A DNA stretch of 64,000 nt from Paenibacillus periandrae (GTDB lineage Bacteria; Bacillota; Bacilli; Paenibacillales; NBRC-103111), in assembly GCF_022458865.1 (NCBI RefSeq), contig NZ_JAJNMU010000007.1:124001-188000 (forward strand), in the 5' to 3' direction. Below are positions 56,698 through 64,000 of the stretch, in pieces. The notes below the pieces were generated by a model. It was not told the origin of the DNA. It saw only the letters and a list, made by a program, of their open reading frames with translations, and searched no databases. Position numbers and translations under genes: made by a program. Position 1 is the stretch's first letter. The number at the start of each line of letters is the position of its first letter.

Positions 56698-57963
56698 TTA
56701 CGCAGCCTGCTTGACGGACTCTAAATATTTCTTTCCTTTGTTTTTGTCGTACTGGCCTTCCCATTTAGCCATGACCACCGCGGCCATAGAATTGCCGATG
56801 ACATTGACGACTGTCCGGGCCATATCCAGAATACGATCAATACCAGCGATAAAAGCTAGACCTTCAAGCGGAATCCCGACAGATCCAAGCGTGGCAAGCA
56901 AGACGACAAACGAAGCACCTGGAACACCAGCAATTCCCTTTGAAGTAAGCATCAAGACAAGCATCAACATGATTTGAGAGCTAATCGACATATGGATCCC
57001 ATACATTTGTGCAATAAATAATGCGGCTATCGCTTGATATAACGTGGACCCGTCCAAATTAAACGAATATCCCGTAGGGACGACAAATGACGTGATTGCC
57101 TTCGGTACGCCGAACTTCTCCATTTTTTCCATCATCTTGGGAAGTGCCGTTTCGGAGCTTGCTGTAGAGAAAGCCAGAATGAGTTCATCTTTTAATATGC
57201 GAACAATTGCCATAAGGCTGGTACCGCAAAGCTTAGCAATCAAACCAAACACGATAACTACAAACAGGAACATACCGATATACACGGCAAGCACCAATTT
57301 TCCCAAAGGAATCAAAGAACCGACACCGAATTTGGATACGGTTACGCCAATCAACCCGAATACACCGATCGGTGCAAATTTCATAATTTGGTTCGTCACC
57401 CAGAACATCGATTCGGCAACACCCTGGAAAAAAGATAAAACCGGCTTTCCTTTTTCGCCAATCGCAGCAACGCCCAACCCAAACAATACTGAGAAAAAAA
57501 TGATGGCAAGCATGTCACCGGCTACTAATGATTCAAAAATGTTTTTCGGAACGATATTAACAAATGTATCGGCAAAGCTGTGACTGGTCACATTTTTCAT
57601 TGTTTCGACATATTTCGTAATATCTGACTTAGCTAGACCAGCCATATTGATTCCGGCTCCAGGCTGAAAGATATTCGCTATAACCAAGCCAAAAATAATA
57701 GCAATTGTGGTGACGATTTCAAAATATAGAAGAGTTTTCCCTCCAAGTCTTCCAAGCTTTTTAATATCCCCTACTCCTGCTACTCCGACAATAAGAGAGG
57801 AAACGACTATGGGAACGACAATCATTTTAATCAAACGAATGAAAATGTCTCCAGCTGGTTTCAAATAACTTTCGATGGTTGGGTTACCGTAAAAAATGGC
57901 CCCAATAATAACCCCTAATAGTAATCCAAATAAGATTTGAAAAGCCAAACCGAATTTTTTCAT
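56698..57963 (-). CDS. C4-dicarboxylate/acidic amino acid:cation symporter (DAACS family)
   Basis: 421 residues, eight-plus membrane segments with the family re-entrant loops: FIRLIKMIVVPIVVSSLIVG, FSTASSETALPKMMEKME, PTGYSFNLDGSTLYQAIAALFIAQ and FIAGIDRILDMARTVVNV with the transport-site Asp and Arg. Family members (GltT, GltP, DctA/DctP) carry glutamate, aspartate or C4-dicarboxylates with Na+ or H+. The aspA and pckA neighbours favour aspartate, fumarate or malate. It is the first gene of the operon and lies behind a cre-like site and 10-bp repeats. A purine-rich AAGGGG precedes the ATG. Confidence 0.93.
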   Translation of the reverse strand: MKKFGLAFQILFGLLLGVIIGAIFYGNPTIESYLKPAGDIFIRLIKMIVVPIVVSSLIVGVAGVGDIKKLGRLGGKTLLYFEIVTTIAIIFGLVIANIFQPGAGINMAGLAKSDITKYVETMKNVTSHSFADTFVNIVPKNIFESLVAGDMLAIIFFSVLFGLGVAAIGEKGKPVLSFFQGVAESMFWVTNQIMKFAPIGVFGLIGVTVSKFGVGSLIPLGKLVLAVYIGMFLFVVIVFGLIAKLCGTSLMAIVRILKDELILAFSTASSETALPKMMEKMEKFGVPKAITSFVVPTGYSFNLDGSTLYQAIAALFIAQMYGIHMSISSQIMLMLVLMLTSKGIAGVPGASFVVLLATLGSVGIPLEGLAFIAGIDRILDMARTVVNVIGNSMAAVVMAKWEGQYDKNKGKKYLESVKQAA

Positions 57964-57987
57964 AATAATTCCCCTTTTTCGTAAAAT

Positions 57988-58002
57988 ATAAAGCGCTTTC
58001 TT
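57988..58002. promoter_or_regulatory. cre-like site (CcpA) upstream of the symporter operon
   Basis: ATAAAGCGCTTTCTT matches the catabolite-responsive element WTGNAANCGNWNNCW at all fixed positions but one. It lies 24 bases upstream of the symporter ATG, a position expected for repression by CcpA. Confidence 0.7.
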
Positions 58003-58029
58003 TTGTGTTAATGAGTTTATTGTATGGGG

Positions 58030-58059
58030 AATCTACATCAATCTATATGAATCTACATG
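58030..58059. promoter_or_regulatory. Three tandem 10-bp repeats, probable response-regulator binding site
   Basis: AATCTACATC, AATCTATATG, AATCTACATG run head to tail with no gap. They lie between the divergent symporter operon and the two-component genes, upstream of TACAAT on the minus strand. They are probably bound by the GlnL-like regulator encoded next door. Confidence 0.6.
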
Positions 58060-58163
58060 TTGAGCAATTTTTTTTGTTTCACCCTTCGTCGAATTATTCA
58101 TCTTGTTTTTGGAATACTGAAGAAAAAGGAGTATCTATGGAGGAATCATACCTATGATGTCGA

Positions 58164-59474
58164 ATGTCTGTTAAGCTGTTAAGAAAAGGAGGCTGGAAAA
58201 CCGCCTTGAAAGAAAAATGGCTTCTATTAACACTAATGGTCATTTCGGTTCCGATCGCTGGCGAATTAAATTTTTACCCGTTTCAAACTGATTTTCGAGT
58301 AAGTTTGGGCACCCCTGCCTTTTTTCTATTCCTACTCTGGCTCCGTTCTCCCTCACCGCTTATTTCCGGATTACTTGTTGGCAGCTCGGTTACGATTTTT
58401 CGCATGGGACTTGATTGGGTACTCGAGCCGTATTGGAACTGGGGAGCTGCTTTTCAGCATCATTATCCGGTGTTCTTTTACTATTTGACCTATGCGATTG
58501 CCTTCGCGGCAGCTCGAATGAACCTTCGCCATAACCGACCACTTCTTGTTGGCGCATTTGGTGTGGCTTGTGAAATTGCCGCGACGTTGGTAGAGCTTTT
58601 GCTGCGTTATTCGACAGAGCAAACAACGACTTTCGCAACCTGGAATCAGATTATTCTCATTGCTTTTTTTCGGAGTTTTTTTGTTCTTGGTTTTTTCAAT
58701 TTGGTCAAGTTGAGGCAGTCGAAAGCGGCTGAGGAGCAGAAGCGTAAAGAAAACGAGAAGATGCTCATGCTTATTTCTGAGCTTTACGAGGAAACCATTC
58801 AATTGAAGAAAACGCTGCACAACGCAGAAAATATCACTCGTGACAGCTACGAGCTGTATCAATCTTTGAATGAAGCACAGCATGTTTTTCATGAAGATTT
58901 AGCACAAAAAGCTCTCCGGATAGCCGGTGAGGTTCATGAGATCAAAAAGGACAATCAGCGGATATATGCGGGTTTATCCAGCCTGATTTCGCATGAAAGC
59001 GATTATATGCCGGTCGAAGAATTGGCCGATATCGTTATGCGCTCCAATCAGAAATATGCCCAGTCGCTTGGCAAGAAGATCGAATTCACACTGCAAACCG
59101 AGGGGATCTTACCTTTATGTCATGTGTATACAGCTTTGTCTTTGTTCAATAACTTGGTTGCCAACGCCGTAGAAGCGTTTGAGGAACAGGGCATGATCCG
59201 AATATGCGTTAAACGAGAAAAAGATGTTATTGTATTCAGTGTCGCCGATAATGGCTTAGGTATTACGCCGAAGAATCGAGAGAAAATCTTCATGCCCGGC
59301 TATACGACCAAATTCGATAAAGCTGGCAATCCGTCAACGGGAATCGGTTTGGTTTATGTGAAGCAGGAAACAGAGCGTTTGCTCGGAAACGTTCAAGTCC
59401 AAGACAACACCGAAGGCGCAGGTACTGTTTTTACCATCACATTGCCGATTGGCCAAATAGGAAAGGAAGAGTAG
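58164..59474 (+). CDS. GlnK-like sensor histidine kinase
   Basis: 436 residues as read from ATG 58164. The ribosome site GGAGG is 20 nt upstream of this ATG and better placed for another frame, so the true start may be a TTG at 58206 (after AGGAGG). Four to six membrane segments occupy the first 190 residues with hardly any extracytoplasmic loop. A cytoplasmic coiled coil (about 195-235) leads to a noncanonical phosphoacceptor region with His in EVHEIKKDNQRIYAGLSSLI. The HATPase domain (about 320-430) has NNLVANAVEAFE, VADNGLGITP and STGIGLVYVK. It resembles B. subtilis GlnK (YcbA). Its partner RR lies 4 bases downstream. Confidence 0.85.
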   Translation: MSVKLLRKGGWKTALKEKWLLLTLMVISVPIAGELNFYPFQTDFRVSLGTPAFFLFLLWLRSPSPLISGLLVGSSVTIFRMGLDWVLEPYWNWGAAFQHHYPVFFYYLTYAIAFAAARMNLRHNRPLLVGAFGVACEIAATLVELLLRYSTEQTTTFATWNQIILIAFFRSFFVLGFFNLVKLRQSKAAEEQKRKENEKMLMLISELYEETIQLKKTLHNAENITRDSYELYQSLNEAQHVFHEDLAQKALRIAGEVHEIKKDNQRIYAGLSSLISHESDYMPVEELADIVMRSNQKYAQSLGKKIEFTLQTEGILPLCHVYTALSLFNNLVANAVEAFEEQGMIRICVKREKDVIVFSVADNGLGITPKNREKIFMPGYTTKFDKAGNPSTGIGLVYVKQETERLLGNVQVQDNTEGAGTVFTITLPIGQIGKEE

Positions 59475-59478
59475 CGCG

Positions 59479-60402
59479 ATGCGTTTTTTTATTGTCGATG
59501 ACGATCCGGCTATCCGTTCCATGCTGGAACAAATTATCGAGGATGGGGATTTAGGAAGTGTGGTAGGCGAAGCTCCAGACGGGGCGCATGTTGACATCAC
59601 TTTGCTCGAACTCCAGCAAGTAGACATCATGCTTATCGATTTACTAATGCCCATTCGTGACGGCATAGAGACCGTTCGCAAACTATCCGGGAGCTTTGAA
59701 GGAAAAATCATTATGATTTCTCAAGTGGAGTCGAAGGAAATGATAGTCAAGGCGTATGCCTGCGGAATTGAATATTATATCACCAAGCCCATAAACCGTT
59801 TGGAAGTTATTTCCGTTATTAGAAAGGTTACTGAATTACTGCTCATCCACCAATCCTTACGAAATATTCAAAAATCTCTCCGTGCTGTCGGCTTCAGCGG
59901 CGAATTAACGGAGAAGGATCCTTCTTCCATTGAAAAAAATATCATTACATGCGGAAACTATATGTTATCAGATCTCGGACTGATAGGGGAAGCCGGCAGC
60001 AAAGACTTGCTGGAGATGCTCGATTATTTATACCGTTATGAGGCCGATCACTCACAGGAACAGGGCTTTCCGCAGCTTCATGAAATATACCATCAAATTG
60101 CCTTGAAAAAATTAGGCCCCTCCGCTTCGACGATCGACTTGAATAAAGAGATCAAAGCGGCCGAGCAACGGGTGCGGCGAGCAGTGAATCAAGCGCTAAC
60201 CCACTTATCATCCCTTGGATTGATCGATTATTCGAATCCGAAATTCGAGCAATACTCGACAAAGTTTTTTGACCTGAGTGATATCCGAAAAAAAATGAAG
60301 GCACTGGAAAATGATGAAACTTCTTCTCTCAGCATAATCCGGCAAAACACAAAAAAGTTTATTCAGGTCCTTTACTTAGAGTCAAGAAAGTTAATGAGCT
60401 GA
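59479..60402 (+). CDS. GlnL-like response regulator (YcbB domain)
   Basis: 307 residues; GGAAGAG precedes the ATG. The receiver domain (1-120) has acidic D7-D9, phosphoacceptor D54 in MLIDLLMP and KPIN at the Lys position. The C-terminal half (about 140-300) matches the YcbB domain (PF08664-type), with KEIKAAEQRVRRAVNQALTHLSSLGLIDYSNPKFEQY, which is found in B. subtilis GlnL. There, GlnK-GlnL responds to glutamine and activates glutaminase and a symporter gene. Here the divergent genes are an acidic-substrate symporter, aspA and pckA, so the signal is more likely aspartate or a C4-acid; this is inference. Confidence 0.92.
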   Translation: MRFFIVDDDPAIRSMLEQIIEDGDLGSVVGEAPDGAHVDITLLELQQVDIMLIDLLMPIRDGIETVRKLSGSFEGKIIMISQVESKEMIVKAYACGIEYYITKPINRLEVISVIRKVTELLLIHQSLRNIQKSLRAVGFSGELTEKDPSSIEKNIITCGNYMLSDLGLIGEAGSKDLLEMLDYLYRYEADHSQEQGFPQLHEIYHQIALKKLGPSASTIDLNKEIKAAEQRVRRAVNQALTHLSSLGLIDYSNPKFEQYSTKFFDLSDIRKKMKALENDETSSLSIIRQNTKKFIQVLYLESRKLMS

Positions 60403-60543
60403 TGAAATTGGACGCCATAGGGTCTCTTTGCAAGATGTAGGGAGCATAATGGGTTTTGATGCAACTATGAAAACCGATCAAAGATAGCGGCATAGTAGTC
60501 CATAGCTATCACATAGGCCTCATCATCATCTATCTATATGAAA

Positions 60544-60575
60544 AAAAGCTCTTCGGGAGCAACCGAAGAGCTTTT
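60544..60575. terminator. Bidirectional terminator between the response regulator and SDR genes
   Basis: AAAAGCTCTTCGG, loop GAGCAA, CCGAAGAGCTTTT; perfect 13-bp stem with A-run on one side and T-run on the other. The flanking genes are convergent. Confidence 0.92.
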
Positions 60576-60612
60576 ATTTCGTATGATTTGTATATGGATA
60601 CAACTGTCAACC

Positions 60613-61407
60613 CTAATGCTCCATATGATCTTCCGGTTGAGCCGCTTTTACTGTTAATCCGCCATCAACCATTAACAGATGACCATTAATCTGCATCGCT
60701 TCATCGGAAGCGAGGAATACGACAGCATCTCCGATTTGCCGGGATGTGCCCAGCCGCTTCATCGGATTAGCCTCAATCTCTTTGGCACGAATTTGCGGGT
60801 CCGCCAAAAAGTCCGTACACATATCGGTATCCACAGTGCTTGGTCCGACTGCATTTACATTAATGTTGTACTTGCCGAGCTCGATAGCCATCCCTTTGGT
60901 TAACATATGTGCGGCTGCCTTGGACGATTGATAATGAGGAATCACCGGACTTGTTACCACGAGACTCGCCGTGGAAAGCACATTAATAATTTTACCGTAA
61001 CGCTTTTCCACCATCGTCTTGGCTGCAAGCTGGGAACAGAGGAAAATCGATTTGACGTTCGTCGCATAGGTCCGATCCCAAGTCTCTTCAGTCAGCTTCA
61101 TAAACGGTTCAAACGGTGCTATTCCAGCATTATTGACCAGAATTTCAATATCGCCCAGCTCCTCACGAACCTGCTCGAACATCGACTCCACCTGCTTGCT
61201 ATCACCAACATCCGCCTGTACGATCATCGATTTGACGCCTAATGCCTGAATTTGTTCTTTTACCTTTTCTGCAAGTGAACGTGAACGATCTGACGTATAG
61301 TTGACAGCTACATGAGCGCCCTCTTCAGCCAACCGCAGTGCCACGGCTTCACCGATTCCACGGCTGCCGCCCGTTACCAGGGCAACCTTATTTGCTAATC
61401 TTCCCAT
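60613..61407 (-). CDS. Short-chain dehydrogenase in a sugar-acid catabolic operon
   Basis: 264 residues, classical SDR: TGGSRGIGEAVALRLAEEG (NAD(P) binding), NNAGIAPFEPF, catalytic Ser in LSTAS and HYQSSKAAAHML (Y-x-x-x-K), and FLASDEAMQINGHLLMVDGG at the end. Ends in an unusual acidic/His tail. It follows the UxaA-type dehydratase gene after about 15 bases. In sugar-acid pathways of the L-fuconate type, an SDR oxidises 2-keto-3-deoxy-acids at C4 to give a diketo acid that is split by a fumarylacetoacetate-hydrolase-family enzyme, which is also encoded here. This role is inference. Confidence 0.9.
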   Translation of the reverse strand: MGRLANKVALVTGGSRGIGEAVALRLAEEGAHVAVNYTSDRSRSLAEKVKEQIQALGVKSMIVQADVGDSKQVESMFEQVREELGDIEILVNNAGIAPFEPFMKLTEETWDRTYATNVKSIFLCSQLAAKTMVEKRYGKIINVLSTASLVVTSPVIPHYQSSKAAAHMLTKGMAIELGKYNINVNAVGPSTVDTDMCTDFLADPQIRAKEIEANPMKRLGTSRQIGDAVVFLASDEAMQINGHLLMVDGGLTVKAAQPEDHMEH

Positions 61408-61422
61408 TTATATAGGCCTCCC

Positions 61423-62583
61423 TTATAAGCTCGGTCCGATACGGTTGATACTGAATTCGGTATGACCGAGAATTTCAGCCTTCGTCAGCTTGCCGTTCGC
61501 TACCGCTTTAATTTCTTCCCAAATCATTTCTCCGGCATCTTCCAGACTTAGTGTCCCTGCCAGCATGTCACCGACATTAACATCCATATTGTCACTCATC
61601 CGCTCGAACATCCGTGTGTTTCCGGTAATTTTGATAACAGGTACAACCGCAGAGCCGGTGGGTGTACCGCGTCCGGTTGTAAAGCATACGAGATGGGCTC
61701 CACCTGCAGCCATACCGGATACGCATTCAATGTCATTACCCGGAGAATCCATAAAATACAGCCCATGCTTCGGAATCGTCTCGGCATATTCGATAATCCC
61801 CTTAATAGGTGCCGTACCGCATTTGCTGATACAGCCCAGGGACTTCTCCTCAATGGTCGTTAAGCCTCCTGCAATGTTGCCCGGGCTTGGGTTGCCACCG
61901 CGCATATCTGCGCCCATTCGCTCCACTTCTTTTTCAAAACGGTTGACGATGGTGTACAGCATGTCGGAGGTTTCGGGTGTGGCACAGCGGGAAGCCAGAA
62001 CGTGCTCAGCCCCGATAATTTCCGTAGTTTCTCCAATTACGACACCCCCGCCAACCTGGATCAGAGAATCCGCTGCTGCACCTAATGCAGGATTGGAAGC
62101 AAGACCCGAGGTTGCGTCAGAACCGCCGCATTTGACGCCAATGATCAGCTCGCTGAAAGGAATCGGTTCCGACACCATCGCATCCAGCTGCTGCTTCATC
62201 TTCTTCGCCAGCTCAACACCGTGCTGAATCGCTTTAACAGAACCGCCGACAGACTGAATATCAAATACCTCAACCAGCTTACCCGTCGCACGAATTGAAT
62301 CTGCCAGCTGCGTAGGATCGATCACCTCACAGCCCAAGCTGATGATGATGACGCCGCCAACATTCGGATTTTTGCCTGTACCTGCCAGCATATCGAAAGT
62401 CCGGTCCTTATCCGCACCGATCTGGCTGCAGCCATGCTGATGCGGAATCGCTATCGTTTCCGGTACCATTTGCATAATACGGCTGCACACCTGATTGGCA
62501 CAAATCACAGTGGGAATGATTAATAAATGATTGCGGATACCTACGGTTCCGTCCGGTCTTCTATAGCCCATCATATGCTCCAT
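61423..62583 (-). CDS. UxaA-family dehydratase, large (C-terminal) subunit
   Basis: 386 residues from ATG 62583 (AAGGAGG 8 nt upstream). The family covers altronate dehydratase, galactarate dehydratase and sulfolactate sulfo-lyase SuyB. Conserved features: GYRRPDGTVGIRNHLLIIPT, IPHQHGCSQIG, LGCE, KCGGSDATSGLASNP, GNPSPGNIAGGLTTIEEKSLG, and GGAHLVCFTTGRGTPTGSAVVPVIK. The Cys residues fit the iron-dependent active site. The N-terminal SAF domain is encoded separately upstream, so the enzyme works as a two-subunit complex. Which sugar acid it dehydrates is not known; the SDR and FAH genes suggest a deoxyhexonate. Confidence 0.93.
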   Translation of the reverse strand: MEHMMGYRRPDGTVGIRNHLLIIPTVICANQVCSRIMQMVPETIAIPHQHGCSQIGADKDRTFDMLAGTGKNPNVGGVIIISLGCEVIDPTQLADSIRATGKLVEVFDIQSVGGSVKAIQHGVELAKKMKQQLDAMVSEPIPFSELIIGVKCGGSDATSGLASNPALGAAADSLIQVGGGVVIGETTEIIGAEHVLASRCATPETSDMLYTIVNRFEKEVERMGADMRGGNPSPGNIAGGLTTIEEKSLGCISKCGTAPIKGIIEYAETIPKHGLYFMDSPGNDIECVSGMAAGGAHLVCFTTGRGTPTGSAVVPVIKITGNTRMFERMSDNMDVNVGDMLAGTLSLEDAGEMIWEEIKAVANGKLTKAEILGHTEFSINRIGPSL

Positions 62584-62633
62584 TACAAATTCCTCCTTTG
62601 AGTCTGCCAAGCAGAAGCTCACCTGCTATATTA

Positions 62634-62954
62634 TTAAGCCTTAGGCGCTTGATCGCCGCGTCCACGAATACCTTCCACATTATGGACATGAACGTGCTCG
62701 CCCGCACGAATAGCGGTCGTCGTTCTGCCGATCACTTCGCCGTATTTACGAATGTCGGTACCTTCGGCAATGTCCAAGATCGCCAGCTTATGACCGAATT
62801 GAATCGCATCCACCAGCACAAGCTCATGAACCGCATCCTGTACACGATAAGCAACCTTGCTCCCCTGCTCCAAATCCTTGATCGCTGTAGCAACATGATC
62901 CCTTGGATCCATGACCAGTGCGTCTGCCCCTGCTTCAATTTGATGTCCTGCCAT
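62634..62954 (-). CDS. UxaA-family dehydratase, small (SAF-domain) subunit
   Basis: 106 residues. The SAF domain is clear: DPRDHVATAIKDLEQGSKV and FGHKLAILDIAEGTDIRKYGEVIG, as in the N-terminal part of altronate dehydratase and SuyA. The RBS is AGGAGG upstream of the ATG. It lies 50 bases upstream of the large subunit, and the two together form one functional enzyme. In classical UxaA they are one chain, so this is the split form. Confidence 0.92.
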   Translation of the reverse strand: MAGHQIEAGADALVMDPRDHVATAIKDLEQGSKVAYRVQDAVHELVLVDAIQFGHKLAILDIAEGTDIRKYGEVIGRTTTAIRAGEHVHVHNVEGIRGRGDQAPKA

Positions 62955-63067
62955 TGTAATTGATAACCTCCTGATAGCTTCCTTAAGAAGCTGGGATCGT
63001 AAGCATGAACCGGAATTTTTCGTAAAAAACAGACTACGTAAGCATCCCGTCTACCCGTATTGTGACA

Positions 63068-63997
63068 TTACCGTTGTTCGGCTACCATCCGGTTCGTTAA
63101 TGTACCCAGTTTTTCCACTTCAATTGTCACGACATCGCCGTCTTTCAAATAAACCTGTTTGTCCTCAGGCAAGCCCAATACGACACCCTCAGGAGTTCCA
63201 GTCAAAATAATATCTCCCGGTACCAGCGTCATATGCTGAGAAATATAGCTGACGATTTCATCACAATGGAAGATCATATCCGACGTATTGGAGTTTTGGC
63301 GCTGCTCACCGTTAACAAGTGTACGAATGCCCAGATTGTTAGGGTCGCCAACCTCATCAGCTGTCACCAGGTAAGGCCCGAGCGGACTAAAACCATCCAG
63401 GCTTTTGCCAAGCAGCCATTGCTGAGTACGCAGCTGCAAATCACGAGCGGACAGATCATTCACGTTGCAGTAACCGAACACATGGCTTAGTGCATCTTCC
63501 TTGGTTACATACTTGGCTTTGGTTCCGATGACAATAACCAATTCACACTCATAGTCCACCTTGCTAGTCACTCTTTCCGCAAGTGATACATCAGCACCAT
63601 GGCCCGTTAGCGTATTATTGAATTTGTTAAAAAGAATTGGATATTGCGGAATCGGCGCATTGGTTTCTTCGGCATGCTTCCGATAGTTCAAGCCTACGCA
63701 GATGATTTTATTCGGATGGGTCACACACGGTCCCAATGTCAGCTCAGACTCAACCAGCACATGAGCGCTTGGACCACGATCAGCAGCTGATAGTACTTGA
63801 TCCACATAGGCAGCAAGAGCTGCTAGTGCATCTGCACCACCATCAATTACTTCATGTACCGTTTGCGGGACGACTTGACCTTCCAGTGCCGGAATCTCCT
63901 CAAGGGCAGATGTAATATGTACGATCCCTTGTTCAGTCTTTACACCCAGCTTTTGTTGACCCTCTTCAATAAAAGTAAGCAGTTTCATAAGTTTCAT
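63068..63997 (-). CDS. Fumarylacetoacetate hydrolase-family protein (probable diketo-deoxy-sugar-acid hydrolase)
   Basis: 309 residues from ATG 63997, 3 bases from the window edge; ATG 63988 is an alternative, and any upstream extension cannot be excluded. The C-terminal FAH domain (about 100-305) has KIICVGLNYRKHAEETN, DYECELVIVIGTKA with the metal-binding Glu pair, GYCNVNDLSARDLQ with Asp, and GDIILTGTPEGVVLG. The family includes 2,4-diketo-3-deoxy-L-fuconate hydrolase, which cleaves to pyruvate and lactate, and 5-oxopent-3-ene-dioate decarboxylases. Gene context with a split dehydratase and an SDR supports a sugar-acid diketo-hydrolase. First visible gene of the operon. Confidence 0.88.
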   Translation of the reverse strand: MKLMKLLTFIEEGQQKLGVKTEQGIVHITSALEEIPALEGQVVPQTVHEVIDGGADALAALAAYVDQVLSAADRGPSAHVLVESELTLGPCVTHPNKIICVGLNYRKHAEETNAPIPQYPILFNKFNNTLTGHGADVSLAERVTSKVDYECELVIVIGTKAKYVTKEDALSHVFGYCNVNDLSARDLQLRTQQWLLGKSLDGFSPLGPYLVTADEVGDPNNLGIRTLVNGEQRQNSNTSDMIFHCDEIVSYISQHMTLVPGDIILTGTPEGVVLGLPEDKQVYLKDGDVVTIEVEKLGTLTNRMVAEQR

Positions 63998-64000
63998 TCC

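Noticed and set aside
57044..57583. Long plus-strand frame opposite the symporter gene
   Set aside because: Antisense to a conserved membrane protein; composition is that of a reversed hydrophobic coding sequence.
61490..62227. Long plus-strand frame opposite the UxaA-type dehydratase
   Set aside because: It is antisense to a well-recognised enzyme, lacks a ribosome site and its translation matches no family. It is a coding shadow.

Overview
The window reads as a piece of chromosome from an endospore-forming, Gram-positive bacterium of the Paenibacillus/Bacillales type. The reasons are the cotJABC spore-coat operon and a YtvI-like sporulation membrane protein, a Firmicute-order sufCDSUB operon, many AGGAGG-like ribosome sites including several GTG and TTG starts, a cre-like site, and large exported proteins with Gram-positive signal peptides. 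No rRNA, tRNA, CRISPR array, intact insertion sequence, prophage or S-box riboswitch was found. The species assignment is inference from gene content.

Layout. 1-3081: a multidomain secreted protein cut by the left edge. 3476-7727: a four-gene membrane operon (HupE-like protein with an EF-hand, His-rich COG0701 permease, His-rich TIGR03943 partner, cupredoxin-like protein) that looks metal-related. 7932-12833: cotJABC, a ytvI-like gene, a CNNM/CBS/CorC protein and a YfkAB-like radical SAM protein. 13016-20977: two HD-GYP phosphodiesterases, UppP, a PilZ protein, a 5'-nucleotidase-like phosphoesterase and a small molybdopterin block with a MoaD-MoaE fusion and a MoeB/ThiF enzyme. 21110-27747: an NlpC/P60 lipoprotein and the suf operon behind a promoter whose -10 lies inside a PerR/Fur-type box. 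27824-31607: a DUF1802 protein, two small membrane or exported proteins, and mtnKA.

31892-35674 is a GntR (YtrA-type)/DUF5808/serine hydrolase operon with its operator. It is followed by decayed remnants of a transposon-type protein and an aminoglycoside phosphotransferase (35681-36059), the clearest accessory scar in the window. 36182-42336 is a MacAB-like export operon with a duplicated adaptor and a large secreted protein. 42430-47918 holds a MerR regulator with two identical-type operators 4 kb apart, a class A beta-lactamase-like protein, an OmpR-type two-component system and a short-chain dehydrogenase. 48025-52378 is a LacI-controlled GH38 alpha-mannosidase, and 52466-53059 a PilZ-like protein.

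53504-60402 is a C4-dicarboxylate/gluconeogenesis block: pckA, a malic-enzyme remnant, aspA and a dicarboxylate symporter. It is read away from a divergent GlnK/GlnL-type two-component system, and the shared control region contains a cre-like site and three tandem 10-bp repeats. 60613-63997 (minus strand) is a sugar-acid catabolic operon: a fumarylacetoacetate-hydrolase-family enzyme, a split UxaA-type dehydratase and a short-chain dehydrogenase. It resembles the diketo-hydrolase routes for deoxy-sugar acids such as L-fuconate.
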